The translations under genes and the position numbers were made by a program. Source: Paraspadella gotoi (lineage: Eukaryota; Chaetognatha). From it: a stretch of 64,000 nt of DNA. Where the stretch lies: NCBI GenBank assembly GCA_051294375.1, contig CM119269.1, positions 21,732,434 through 21,796,433 on the forward strand, given 5' to 3'. A model generated the notes under the pieces. The model worked only from the letters and a program-made list of their open reading frames with translations. It ran no database searches and was not told where the DNA came from. The first letter of the stretch is position 1; each line of letters starts with the position of its first letter. Positions 32,000-44,798 of this stretch are shown piece after piece.

Positions 32000-33180
32000 A
32001 ACTAATCCGTAATCAAATAATTGACTTTAATTTTTATCTTAAATTATTATTATATTTTTTATTTTAAATTACAACATTGACAGAACTCCTTAAACTTTTA
32101 CCACCCTGCCACGATGCTATGCTGTCAGCAAGACAATCTTAAAATCCTCAAAAATCAATATTGAAAGAGGATTGGCCGCTGAAAAGTTCACAAACACATG
32201 ACTCCTTTTAAAACAGTTGAAGAATTGGGCATTGCAGTAGAGAGAGAATGGGCAGTAGGGTGAAGTGAAAGTTTGGAATCAAAATTTAGCAGTTATATCT
32301 TGAAAACTATCATATTAGTAAATACTAATCTGTAATTATTTTTCTTTTTTTACAAATTTCAAAATATTTTTTTTTAAATTCTGAAAACAGATTCAGAAAA
32401 TATAAATCTTTTTTCAAAAATTATGTTATTAAATAGGTTAAAATTATAAAAACTATATTGTAAAGTTTGAAATTGAAAATCAATGTCTTAAATATAGTTT
32501 TTAACTTTTTCAACCAACTTAATGAAAGAATTTTTTTTTAAAAATTATAATTTCTTATATCAATATCTTATATTTAAAAATTAGCAATTTGAAATTTTAG
32601 CTTATTATACACTTATTACTATATATAAATATAGATCACTGGTGCCTACTAATGTATTTTTATTTTTATTGTTTTTTATTTTCATATTTTATATGCTAAA
32701 TTTTAATTTTCTAAAAGTTTATCATTTTCACATCACTTTAATGGGCAGTCCCTAGTATGTATGTAAATTGCAATGAAGAATTTTTTATTAAATTTGAATG
32801 TAAAGAAGACCCTAAAGATCTAGATAAAAATATGAAAAAAATATAAATAAAATATTATAACTATTTGTCATAAATCATAATATTTATTTAAAATCACATT
32901 TACATATATATTTCTTTTTAGCGCGACTTTTGCTTAAAGAGGAAAAACAGTCGACGTCGTTTGAGACTCAATGGAATTAAAAAGGAGGAAGAGAAAAGAA
33001 GAGGAATTAAAGAGAATAAAGACGAGCGAGATAGAGATAGAGTTAAGTGTATTAGAGACAGAGAGGACAGAAAAAAGGATAGCGAGAAAAAAAGAAAATA
33101 GGATAGAAAAAACAGAAAGAAAAAGAAGGAAAGAAAGAAAGAAAGAAAGAAAAAAAAAGAAAGAAAGAATATATATATAT
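32000..33180 (-). repeat. Modules M5 and end of M4, right arm
   Basis: Inverted copy of 22,790-24,080, ending in (GAAA)n and (TA)n at 33,130-33,235. Homology to the left arm is lost after about 33,180. Confidence 0.8.
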
Positions 33181-33239
33181 ATATTATTATTATTATATAT
33201 TATATTATTTATATATTATATATTTGTGTATATGTAGTA

Positions 33240-34140
33240 GAGTGTTATACTGATTGTCTGTCTCGCTGGCGTTATCTCGTGTATGCTTAGAGACAGTTCA
33301 TATACTCACCATGTTTTTCAATTAGCGCTTATAATAGTTTTTCACTTCATTGCATTGTTTGCACGTTTCCACATCTTTCGACGCCATAAATAAAAACATA
33401 TCATATATAAGGGCAATGATAAGCTATAGCCATGTATTGGAGAAGGAGAGTCGTAATCGTATGGCGAGAGTCACAGATAAATGCCACTGTATGTTACCCG
33501 AGCATCACAGCATAATCATATATAACCTACATCGTTAAAAGTACGATACATATAGATAGAGACTATATATATCCTATCTATGTCTCGTGTATGTGTATTA
33601 TCTCCAAGATGTGTACAAGACACAAAGATCTAAGAGTGTACTAAACTACGAGCGCGAGTGCACTAGCAATGGGGGAGACGTGCAGACTGGTGCTCTCGCG
33701 AGGTCAAATCTAGAAAGAGTGATCACATGTTAAGATGTTGATCCTCAGGTACACTGAGTGGTCTATTATCTCTCTGCTCATCGTATTCGAGACGGCTCTT
33801 TTTTCGCGGATACGAGGAAGAGTGATAGGCCACAGGAAATCACAGTACCAGATTATGGAGTGAGCGCGAGACCTGGGTAGGCGGATGAGAGACCGAGGAG
33901 GGTCTTCTTGGAATTGGAAGTCAACAGGATATATCTGCGCGAGAACGCAAGTGATTAACGTCTTATCTATAATCTTTGAGGCTATTTCATCAACGGACGA
34001 AACACCAAGATCCATGTGCAAAAAAAGTGGTATCCGCGGACCCAAAGCTTTAAATTGTCTCAGTAGCATGCGATATCACACACCCAGTCACATCACAGAA
34101 ATTCGTGTCGTATTAAAACTGTAGGCCATCCGTTTAAGAA
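33240..34140. other. Higher-complexity non-repetitive sequence, no recognised gene
   Basis: The least repetitive stretch of the window. A 119-codon minus frame (34,069-33,710) and an overlapping 79-codon plus frame exist. Neither matches a family I know, and no splice signals support them. Confidence 0.3.
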
Positions 34141-35400
34141 TGATTGTCTTATTATTTTGTAATGTTTTTACAAAATTAAGTACTCTTACCAATATAATAA
34201 AATAAATATATATGTGAGTAGATTTAAGTATGTATATATTCACTTTTATTCTTGGAGTATAAGTGTTATTACTTTACAATACTTATTAGTTATTTTAAGT
34301 AGAATTTTGAGAGTAACTCGATTATTATAATATTATTATATATAGAGACATTGTCAGCGTTGTCCACTTCCAGATAATTGTAATATGTGTATTATAGCTC
34401 TGATTTTATTAGAGACTTAGTCCTAATTATCATTCTTAGGGTTATTTTGTAGGCAATATTTATAATCACCTTTTTCGAGTTCGTCCCATTTTGTAAATAT
34501 ATATCTTATATATTCCGAGGAACAGTGAGAAATAAAATGATCGAAAATACTGTGGCGATAAATTATCCTGATATAGGCGACTTCCAGATTTTGGTACATT
34601 GATAAAAAAAATTGCCGGACATTTTTGATTAATTTTTCAATTCCAGATTAGATCCAGGCTTGCTTACTTTCTAGCCTACTGTAAGTGTGCATGCATCAAT
34701 GGGCATGGACGAAAGTTTGCAAATAATTTTTTAATTTAAGATAGAACCTTGCCTGTTAATAGTGGAGATGATATTTTTATAAAAAAAAATGAAATGTTTT
34801 TAAAAAATGTTTTGGTTTTATATTTACACGTATATAGAATATAAGGAATATTTGGAATATATGTCGGATGGGCAATCTGAATGTTAAGAATTTTACGTTT
34901 CACATACCGCAAAGAACTAGCCTTTCCCCTATTTAGATTTTGGAAACAGTCAAGTTTAAAAAACGTCATAATCTCCCTAAACCACTTGAACCGATTATAA
35001 TAAAATTTAGAACTTATTTGATTTTTTTTTTATTTATTTTTATGAAATTGGTAAACCAAGTATAAGAAAAATTATCCAGTTGCATTGTGCATAAATCAGC
35101 TAATCTTGTCCCTGAACTTTGGACGAGGCTTTATATAGCACTTTTTAAACAATGTTGTTTAATAGAAGGTCTGGTTAATAGAAGTGGCTCTTTATTGTTT
35201 TCACAAGAAAGTGTAGCACTGTACAGATAAAAGATAAACATTTGATTCGAAGGATCAGGAGCGCCGGAAGTGGTAAGTTGGAAAAATGCGATAAGGCTGT
35301 TTGTTCTCACGCAAATAAGGAGCCGCGCGCTCAAAAAACATAATAAACGTTGAATTTCTTCTGAGGCTTTAGATTTAGAAAGTTGGCTTCTCTAAAGGCT
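34141..35400. other. AT-rich sequence with one dispersed-element end
   Basis: AT-rich, non-coding. A 'TGAAATTGGTAAACC' motif lies at about 35,042. Confidence 0.4.
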
Positions 35401-35429
35401 GAGCAGCAAGCGTGCAAAATCAGAACGCG

Positions 35430-36540
35430 GTCTTTTTTCCGAAATTAATTCTCTCTCTCTCTTCTGCTCGTCTGTCTGCTCTCGTCTCTCTGTCTTCTCT
35501 CCCTCCTCTCGTCTCGTCTCTTCTCTCTTCTTCTCTTCTCATTCTCTTTCATATATATATATATAAGTACCTGGGGCTGCAAGAATCCGAACCAGACTTA
35601 GCTGAGGCAGTAAGTTTTGTTCTTTTCTTGGAAGATGTGTTTCAAGGGTGGTTGAAACCATTCTGCATCCGCGTTTCGAGGATTCGTCACCATTGAAGTG
35701 AAATACTTTTTAACAGATATTTGCTAAATTCGTCTTTCTTTACTCTTTCTTTAAAATTGTCTTCTTGTTTATTGTTTCCATCCTTCCTCGTTTTAATAAA
35801 TTTTCTCTGTCTTTGTTTTGTCTCGCTTTGTTTGTTTGTTGTTTGTTTATTTGTTTCTTCTTTCTTATCTTGTCTTTTAGTGCTTCTGACGGAAGTGTCT
35901 TTCCTTTTCTGTTTCTTCGTCTTAATCTGTTCTTTCTTTCTATTGTGTTCTCTTTCCTTGCTTATCTTTCTTTCTCTCATCTTTTCATTGTCTTTTTTCC
36001 TTTATTTTTATGTGCTATATATACTCTCTCTCTCCGATTCTTTCCCGTCCCGCTCCTTATTCTAGGTCTCTCCCGTTCCTCTGTCTTCTCGTTCTGCCGA
36101 GTCCCTCTGTTCCTAAATTTCTCTCTCAATTCAATCGAGAAGAGATGTTGTTGCTGTTATGTTATCTTTGTCTCCGGTTCTTCTCTCCTGTTCGCTCTCT
36201 CTCTCTTCACTTGAGTTGCTCGGCTCTTTCCTTCCCTCACCAGGCCTAGTCTCTTCTTCCTCTCCTGCTCCTCTCTTCTCGCTTCTCGCTCATCCTCTCA
36301 CGCGTCTCTCTCTAGTCGTGCTCGGCTTCTGTATTCCTCTCTCAACGTCAGGCATTCTGTATTCTCGTTTCGCTACTCTTCTCCATCTTTATTTGGTCCA
36401 TTCCTCTCTCCTCTTAATGTCCACCAGATCTTCTTCTCCACCACGTTAACAAGTACTCTGTCTCTTCAGCTCTTTCTCCATCTCTGAATTTTCTCATCTC
36501 CGCTCTCTCAGTTCTCCTCTTCTCTCTATCGTCTTCACCT
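35430..36540. other. CT-rich sequence
   Basis: CT-rich on the plus strand throughout, (TA)n at 35,552-35,565. Open frames are Ser/Leu/Phe filler. Confidence 0.5.
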
Positions 36541-37055
36541 TCGTAATGCAGGAAGTACGAATCCTTCCTATAATTATGTTTCATCTGCGTTCTGTCGGAC
36601 AAAGAACGATTTGGAAATGTTATGATTTGTATTCAAGCAAAGACAATAAGGTCCGATTGCTCATTAAGGCGAACGGCAAACCGCGATGTGCGCTCTCACA
36701 GCATTTGTTCGGCGCTCACGGTTCTGGTAGACCTTACGCGGCGCTTTCCGAACGTCCACGATTCACGAGGATGGTGCGTGCGGCCGGATATTGGAGGGCG
36801 CACACAATTGCGAAGTGACGCGTATTTTCAACTCCGACCTGACGCACCCGCCTGGTCGGAATTGTAAAAATGGGGGCCCTGAGAGATTCCCGGAATCTCC
36901 TCAGCTGCGAAAAGGTGAAGAAAGACTGAATAATTGAGCGATTAACACAAGAGCAATTTAAATTTATTGATTGTCCTGTTGTTTTGTCAGTCTGCTTAGA
37001 ATGCCGGACTTCTAACCCGGTTAGTGACCGTCTCGTTTCGAGCGCCTTGCTTGCA
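36541..37055. other. Unassigned complex sequence with a tRNA-like patch
   Basis: Overlapping 80-90-codon frames without recognisable homology. A tRNA-Arg(TCT)-like anticodon arm occurs at about 37,003-37,020. Confidence 0.25.
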
Positions 37056-37059
37056 TTCT

Positions 37060-37325
37060 TTCGCTATCTCCTCTTCATTCTTTCACTATGTCGCTCTTCA
37101 TTCTTGTCCTGATCTCACTCTTCATTCTTCTATCTCCTCTTCATTCTTTCTCTATCATAATCAATAGTAAATATGAAACATATGCCAATACCAATATTCC
37201 CAATATTCAAGGATCATCTTCTTTTTCACTTTGGTTTATCAGTTTAAGTTTCAGAACGCCGGGTCATGAACCTTACTTTCCTCCTTTTTTTTTTCTCATA
37301 TACTCTGTCTTCTCTGGCTGACTTT
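37060..37325 (+). repeat. Module M3, partial copy
   Basis: 21-bp TCTCCTCTTCATTCTTTC-type units, then CCCAATATTCAAGGATC (37,199) and CCTTACTTTCCTCC (about 37,271). Confidence 0.8.
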
Positions 37326-38700
37326 AGACCTATCTATATTTCTTAAGAACTCCCTATCCTAACTTTGCATGAGTCCCGCCCATACATAACTTTAAACTTT
37401 ATATTTGCTTATGCACACGTAAGTCATGTTCGATAGTAAAGTAGCATACTTCTCAAAATCTTGCACACTCTCTCGAGCATGAGCGTGGCTTTGGGTCTTG
37501 GGTCCTATTCAAAAATGTGCTTGCGCCGTCGAATTTCTTTGGTTTTACTTAAGGTTGTGACTGCTCTTTTATCTTATTGTTTACTCTCTGCTCTGTATGT
37601 TTTGAGCCTTAACACTCTGTACGGCAGCCATTATCTGCGCGTGGCTTCGGTTTCTGTCCGGCTTTTCTCGTTAGCGCTCGGTTGTTTAACATCTCAGCGT
37701 TCTGTTGTCCTTTCTTGGGGTCTGTCTCTCACTTACGATCTTTTTAATAACACTGTCTAATGCAAAATTTATGAGCGCTCTACCTATGTTGACTGCTTCT
37801 CGATATTGCTTCCAATTCTGTTAATGAACTGCGCTAGATGAGTAACACCTTTAGACATTCCTAAAAATCACTCTAGCTTAATATAATCACACCATATTTA
37901 GAGTGTTTTGCATGCTCTAGCGCATAGTCCGATACTGTCATTGTGATGGGCCGCTCCATTCGTTCCATTATCCATTAAGTTTGCCGCTTATCGGGTCGTA
38001 TTTAATCCATTCACTGATTAGCACATTAAGACATAAACTCCTCTCGTTCTGATAAGGCATGTCACTGTCGTATCCCTTTTCCTGCGCACAACATCTCTCA
38101 CCTCAATTTGACCATTTCTCTTACCCTTTTCGCTCGCTCTCTTATGTTTTTTTATAGCAAATCTAAGCATGTATTTTTATTCAGTTTCTCATCTGCACAT
38201 CGTTCTTCTTTGTTTCTCTCTGGCTTTATCTTTTTAGTCGCTACCTCTCTAGTTTTAGAATTACGCTCTCTATAAACCCTCTCGTTACTTTACTCTATTG
38301 TTTACCTATTATCTCACTTATGTGTTAGCAAGCCCCTCTCGTACCTTTCCGGCATAATCTTTTTGGCTGCCTTTAGCCCCATCTACACTCCCTCATCGGA
38401 ATACTGCATAACTCTATATATATCACATCTGTCTTAAAAACACTATGTTGCTTACAATCCGGTGGATCAATAACTACCAGTACACGATAATATCGCTGAG
38501 GCCTCGAGCATTTTAAAACCTACACAGTACTTAAAAAATCATCGGCAACTACGATTGGACACTTACACCAATTTGTCTCTTACTAGACTCGCTATAAAAA
38601 TACTGTAAATATTTTCTTTCTTTCTTTCACCTTCTCTTCCTAATATGCTCTCTTTATAATCACTTTACTATCCTCAATCTGATTTTTAAGTCAGCTTAAT
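37326..38700. other. Unassigned sequence
   Basis: Moderately complex, T-rich. A 99-codon plus frame (37,461-37,757) has no recognisable features. Confidence 0.3.
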
Positions 38701-39480
38701 CGTTCAACTGTTGCAAACGTTACCCCTCCTCAGGCTCCGATCTGCTCAGATAATGCTGTCTAGCTCTACCCTTAAACGGTTCTTTCTGTCAACCCAGGTT
38801 CGCCGTTGCTTCGACGCCGGTACCGTTTCTTCTTATCGCATCGGTTCCGCTCGAAGAGCAGAGAGTCTCGCGAGACCCATTTCCAGACGACGATTCTGCC
38901 GGATCACTCGTTATTCTCTCTCTGCTAGCCTTCTTTCTACCTCCTTTTGTCGTCTTCACATTTCCTGTTCCTTCCTTCTCTGTTCCTTCCGTCTTCCCTT
39001 GCTCCTCTCCCTTTTTGCTCTTTCCGTCACCCGATCTTCTTCTCCTTTTCCCTCCTTTCCATTCTTCTCTCTGATTTCTCTTCATCAGTCGAGCGTGCTC
39101 GATGTCGGACCAAATAGAAGGAGCGGACGTACTCTATGTGATGTCAGATCCGACTCGTCGCCAAAGCCAGAATCCACAGCGTCAGATTCCAACTTTCGTG
39201 TTTCTGTTATTCTCATGGTCGTTATTCTTTCATTTTCCACATTCGTGCGATTCTCTATCTCTCGTGCGATTTATCCATCTTTGTTCTTTCTCTGTGATGT
39301 TCCATCGTCTCCTACCTCGATTCTTACCGTCCTTTCTTTCCTTTCCGTTTCTGTCGTCGTTTTGCATTTCTCTTTTATCTTTCTTTCTCTTTCGTTTTAG
39401 AGGCTTTCGCTCCGCTGCTGCCTGATATGTGTTGAGGAGATTCCGTTTCGTTTTTGGCTTGTGCGCCAACGCAAGACAGC
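38701..39480. other. Moderately GC-balanced sequence with coding-like patches
   Basis: A 229-codon plus frame lies opposite lysine/arginine-rich minus frames. On the minus strand at about 39,090-39,235, TRKLESDAVDSGFGDESDLT reads like real protein, but flanking frames are basic filler and no family is recognisable. I do not call a gene. Confidence 0.25.
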
Positions 39481-40400
39481 ACCGCTTGTAGAAATGTTAA
39501 GCCTTTCTGATCGCGCTCTCAGCCTTTTTTTTTGTCTTTTTTTGTTTTTTTCCTTTCCTTTTTTCTTTTTTTTATTTTGGGTTGTGTATTAATATATGGT
39601 TAGAGAAGTGTGTGATATTATCTTTGAATGTTCCTTGTTCTCTCTCTGTATTAATAATCCGTGAAAGATATATGTTTATTTTTTTTTTTTTTTTTATGGG
39701 TTGGTGTGGGGTTTTAAATTAATTCTTTGTGTGTTCCGCTGTTGCATCTGTTCGTTCGACCGTCACTTTTAAGTCGTATCGTCATGTTGTCTCTGGTCTG
39801 AGATATATTTAGAGTATGATCTTGTTGTTCACTTTTGTTATGCAGTATGGTAAATAATGTTAGTGTTTTTTTGAAAGTAAAATATTATGATGTAAAAATG
39901 TTTTTGTTTTAGAAATTTATTTATATGTTAGAATAGAGAGATATAATGAAATAATATATTTTGAATAAGTGTTGATAGGTAGTAGGTGTTTCTCTTAGAT
40001 TAGATGTTGTATATAGATATTTTTGTATTCTTTGAAAATGATTATATATATAATATTTTTTCTTTTATGAGTTATTTTTTATTTAACTCTCTCCTTTTAT
40101 ACTCTCTCATAAATATTTGATTTCGTTTTGGATTTATTTATTTCTCTATTCTCTATACCTCTATGATATCTCTATATTCATCTACAATTTTTTTCTGTTG
40201 CTTTTAAATCGATGTCTCTTAAAATAAATAAACGCTAATATTAATAACCATTTTGCTATTTTTATTTTTCTTTCTAACAATAGTACCTCTCTCTTGCTCT
40301 GTGTTTCAGCTTTTCTCCTGAAAAATATCCCTTAGTTTGCTGGCTGATAACTCATTTCCTTTTTTTTTGACTTATTTCTTATTTTTTTTTTTTTGTATTT
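39481..40400. other. T-rich AT sequence
   Basis: Non-coding; T content rises towards 40,400. Confidence 0.5.
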
Positions 40401-40963
40401 GGCCTATTGAATAAATTTTTTGTTTTTTATTTCATATTTCTCTTTTTATTCTTTTTTTTTTTTATTATTTTTTTTTTTTTCATTATTTTTTATGTCGTTT
40501 TATTTTTTTTTTTTTTTTTGTTTTATTGTGTTTTTTTTTTTTTTTTTTTATTTTTTTTTTTATTTTTTTTTTTTTTTTTGTTTTTTTTTTTTTTTTTTTT
40601 TCTATTTTTTATTGTTTTTCTGTTATTTTTTTTCTCTTGTTTTTTCTTTTTTTTATTTTTTTACCACATTTATTATTCTTCTTTTTTTTTTTTTTTATAT
40701 TTATATTTTTTTTACTTTTTTTTTTTGTTTATTTTTTTTTTTTTTTTGTCTCTTTTTTTCTTTTTGATTTTTTTTTTTCGCCTTTTATTTTTTTTTTTTT
40801 TTATATATTTTATTATTTTGTTTTTTTTTTGTTTTTTTTTTGTTTTCTGTTTTCTTGTCTTTTTGTTTTTTTTTTTCTTTTTTATTCTTTTTTTTTTCCA
40901 TAATGTTTTTTTTTTTATTTCTTTTTTTTTTTATTTTTCTTTACAGGGTATATAAATGTTGTA

Positions 40964-41019
<56 letters not shown>

Positions 41020-41231
41020 TTTATTTTGTTTATTTTTTTTGTTTTTAAGTGCGATGGTTTTGCGTGTTATTTTGCTTGTTGTGTTATTTTTTTTGTTGTG
41101 TTAAAAGTTGTTTGTTTTTATAGGAATGGTTGTTATCGTATTATTTTTGGTTTATATCTTTTGTGTTGGTTATGTTTGCCTATGTGAGTTCTCGTTGTGA
41201 TTTATTTTTATTTTTTTTTTTTTTTTTTTTT

Positions 41232-41297
<66 letters not shown>

Positions 41298-41403
41298 TCC
41301 TTTTTTTTATTTTTTTCTTTATTTTATCTTTGTGTTTTTTTATTATTTTTTTTTTCTTTTTTTTTTTTCTTTATTTTTTTTTCCTTTTTTTTTTTTTTTT
41401 TTT

Positions 41404-41450
<47 letters not shown>

Positions 41451-41453
41451 TCT

Positions 41454-41486
<33 letters not shown>

Positions 41487-41525
41487 TTTTTTTTTCTTTT
41501 TTTTTTTTCTTATTTTTTTCATTTT

Positions 41526-41578
<53 letters not shown>

Positions 41579-41629
41579 CCTTTTTGTTTATTTTTTCTTT
41601 TCCTTTTTTTTTTTTGGTTTTTTCCTTTT
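40400..41629 (+). repeat. T-megatract ending at a gap
   Basis: About 1.2 kb that is mostly T, including near-pure runs of about 60 T (41,235-41,295) and 50 T (41,530-41,578). The only complex patch is 41,040-41,210. Poly-Phe frames are artefacts. It stops at a 25-N gap. Confidence 0.9.
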
Positions 41630-41654
41630 NNNNNNNNNNNNNNNNNNNNNNNNN
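41630..41654. other. Assembly gap (25 N)
   Basis: Run of N between the T-megatract and a duplicated module M4. Confidence 0.99.
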
Positions 41655-41832
41655 GTCAACCGAAATTCTCCCTCAACTTAATCCGAGTCTTTGGCCTCAT
41701 TTTCCTTCACATCTATTTTCTCCGCCTCCTCCTCCTCCTCCTTTACGCCTCCCCTCCCCTCTCCGCCCCCTCCCCCTTTTCTTATCCCGTCCGCTCCCGA
41801 AGTCTCGCGAACCCTTCCGCGACATTTCCGCT

Positions 41833-41863
<31 letters not shown>

Positions 41864-41865
41864 CT

Positions 41866-41898
<33 letters not shown>

Positions 41899-42440
41899 TT
41901 CTTGCTTTTCTCTCTTTCTTCTTTCTTTCTTTCTTTCTTTCTTTCTTTTTTCTTTCTTTTCTTTCTTCTTTCTTTCTTTCTTTCTTTCTTTTTTTCTTTC
42001 TTGCCTTCCTTTTCTCTCTTTCTTTTTCTTTCTTTTTTTCTATCCTATTTTCTTTTTTTCTCGCTGGATCGCTTTTTTCTCTTCGCCTCTCTGTCTCTAA
42101 TACACTTACTCTATCTGCTACATCGCTCGTCTTGTATTCCTATTTAATTCCCTCGCTTCTTTTCTCGTTCCTCCTTTTTAATCATTGAGTCTCAAACGAC
42201 GATCGACATGTTTTTTTCCGTTCCCTATTAAGCAAAGTCGCAGCATGAGAAAAGAAATATATATGTAATGTGATGTTTTAAATAAATATTTGAAAATTAT
42301 GACAAATAGGTTAATAATATTTTATTTATATTTTTTTCTGATATTTTTCTATACTAGATCTTTAGGTCTTCTTAGCATGATCCAAATTTAATAAAAAATT
42401 TCATGCATTGCATTTATTACATACATATTACAGGGACCTG
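41655..42440 (+). repeat. Modules M4 + start of M5, copy 2
   Basis: Its first roughly 345 bp are identical, by eye, to 44,043-44,390. The rest differs by indels. Confidence 0.9.
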
Positions 42441-42444
42441 GCCA

Positions 42445-43200
42445 TTAAAGTGATGGGGATTGAGAAAGAGAGAGGAAAGGACAGGAGAGGAGAGAGGCTA
42501 AAGGAGCAAAAAGATAGGGAAAGGAGAGAGGGTTAAAAGAAAGGAAAAAGAAAGAAAAAGTAGAGAGGTTAAATGAAGGAAAAAGATAGGAAAAGGAGAG
42601 AGAGATTAAATGGAGGAAAAAGATAGGAAAAGGAGAGAGGTTAAATGGAGGAAAATGGATAAAGAGAGAGAAGTTAATTGGAGGAAAAAAATAGGAAAAG
42701 GATAGAGAGGTTAAAAGAAGCAAAAAATAGGGAAAAGAGAGAGGTTAGACGAGCAGAGAGATAGGGAAAGGAGAGAGGTTAAGAGGAGGAAAAAGATAGA
42801 GAAAGGAGAAATGTTAAAAAGAGAAAGAAGAACGAAAAGGAAAGTAGCAGAAGAAAAAAAAGATAAAAGAGTCAACAGAAGAGAGGAGCAATTTTGAAGG
42901 ACTCAAGAGAAGGATAAGGAGCAAATGAAAGGAGCAACAGAGAAAAAAGTTTAAGGAGCGATAAAATTAGATAGGAGCTTAAGAAAAAGGTAGGTTAAGG
43001 TAGCGAAAGAAGAGTAGATGAGAAAAGAAAAAGGAGGAAAGTAAGGTTCATTGACCCGGCGTTTCTGAAACTTAAAACTGATAAACCAAAGTGGAAAAAG
43101 AAGAGATCCTTGAATATTGGGAATTATGTATTGGCATATGTTCATATTTACATTATTATGATAGAGAAAGAATGAAGAGGAGATAGGAAAGAATGAAGAG
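42445..43200 (-). repeat. Module M3, inverted copy
   Basis: About ten 35-bp units of GGTTAAATGGAGGAAAAAGA type (42,470-42,840), then CCTTGAATATTGGGAATTA (about 43,109), ending in 21-bp units. Confidence 0.85.
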
Positions 43201-44040
43201 GAGATTTTTCTTATCTCTCTTCATTCTTGTCCTATTCCTTTTCATTCTTTCCTATCCTCCATTCTTCATCTTCTTTTCTTCCTATCTCCTCTTCATTCTT
43301 TCCTATGTCCTTCATCTTCCTTCTCCCTTCATTCTTCCTATCTTCCTATTCTTCCTATCTCCTCTTCATTCTTTCTCTATCATAATATGTAAATATGAAA
43401 TATCCAATACATAATTCCAATATTCAAGGATCTCTTCTTTTCACTTTGGTTTATCAGTTTTAAGTTTCAGAACGCGGGTCATGAACCTTACTTTCCTCCT
43501 TTTCTTTTTCTATTAACTCTTTCTTTCGCTACCTTAACCTACTTTTCTTAGCCTATCTAATTTTTATCGTCTGAAACTTTTTTCCTTGTTGCTCCTTTCA
43601 TTTGTTCCTTATCCTTCTCTTGAGTCCTTCAAATTGCTCCTCTCTTCTGTTGACTCTTTTATCTTTTTTTTTCTTCTGCTACTTTCCTTTTCGTTCTTCT
43701 TTCTCTTTTAACATTTCTCCTTCTCATCTTTTCCTCCTCTTACCTCTCTCCTTTCCTATCTCTCTGCTCGTCTAACCTCTCTCTTTTCCCTATTTTTGCT
43801 TCTTTTAACCTCTATCCTTTTCCTATTTTTTTCCTCAATAACTTCTCTCTCTTTATCCATTTCCTCATTTAACCTCTCTCTTTCCTATCTTTTCCTCCAT
43901 TAATCTCTCTCTCCTTTTCCTATCTTTTCCTTCATTTAACCTCTTACTTTTTCTTTCTTTTTTCTTTCTTACCCTCTCTCCTTTCCCTTTTTTTGCTCCT
44001 TTAGCCTCTCTCTCTCTGTCCTTTCCTCTTCTTTCTCAAT
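43200..44040 (+). repeat. Module M3, direct copy
   Basis: Mirror image of the preceding copy. The two form a roughly 0.8 kb-arm palindrome meeting at about 43,200. Confidence 0.85.
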
Positions 44041-44042
44041 CC

Positions 44043-44221
44043 CGTCAACCGAAATTCTCCCTCAACTTAATCCGAGTCTTTGGCCTCATTTTCCTTCACA
44101 TCTATTTTCTCCGCCTCCTCCTCCTCCTCCTTTACGCCTCCCCTCCCCTCTCCGCCCCCTCCCCCTTTTCTTATCCCGTCCGCTCCCGAAGTCTCGCGAA
44201 CCCTTCCGCGACATTTCCGCT

Positions 44222-44252
<31 letters not shown>

Positions 44253-44254
44253 CT

Positions 44255-44287
<33 letters not shown>

Positions 44288-44773
44288 TTCTTGCTTTTCT
44301 CTCTTTCTTCTTTCTTTCTTTCTTTCTTTCTTTCTTTTTTCTTTCTTTTCTTTCTTCTTTCTTTCTTTCTTTCTTTCTTTTTTTCTTTCTTCTTTTTTCC
44401 CTTCTTTTCTTTCTTTTTTTCTACCTATTTTCTTTTTTCTCGCTATCCTTTTTCTGTCCTCTCTGTCTCTAATACACTTAACTCTATCTCTACTCGCTCG
44501 TCTTTATTCCTTTAATTCTCTTCTTTCTCTTCCTCCTTTTTAATTCATGAGTCTCAAAACGACGTCGACTGTTTTTCCTCTTTAAGCAAAGTCGCGCTAA
44601 AAAGAAATATATATGTAATGTATTTTTAAATAAATATTTGATATGACAAAAGTTATAATATTTTATTTATATTTTTCATATTTTTATCTAGATCTTTAGG
44701 TCTTCTACATTCCAAATTTAATAAAAAATTTCTTCATTGCATACATCATACAGGGACTGCCATTAAAGTGATG
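44043..44773 (+). repeat. Modules M4 + start of M5, copy 3
   Basis: See copy 2. It ends at a 25-N gap just after CATTAAAGTGATG, the point where the 42,245-42,440 copy also ends (42,454). Confidence 0.9.
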
Positions 44774-44798
44774 NNNNNNNNNNNNNNNNNNNNNNNNN
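44774..44798. other. Assembly gap (25 N)
   Basis: Run of N at a module junction. Confidence 0.99.

Noticed and set aside
33710-34124. 119-codon minus and 79-codon plus frames as genes
   Set aside because: They overlap on opposite strands, no family is recognisable and there is no splice or composition support.
40407-42147. Poly-phenylalanine open frames up to 316 codons
   Set aside because: Direct product of the T-megatract.
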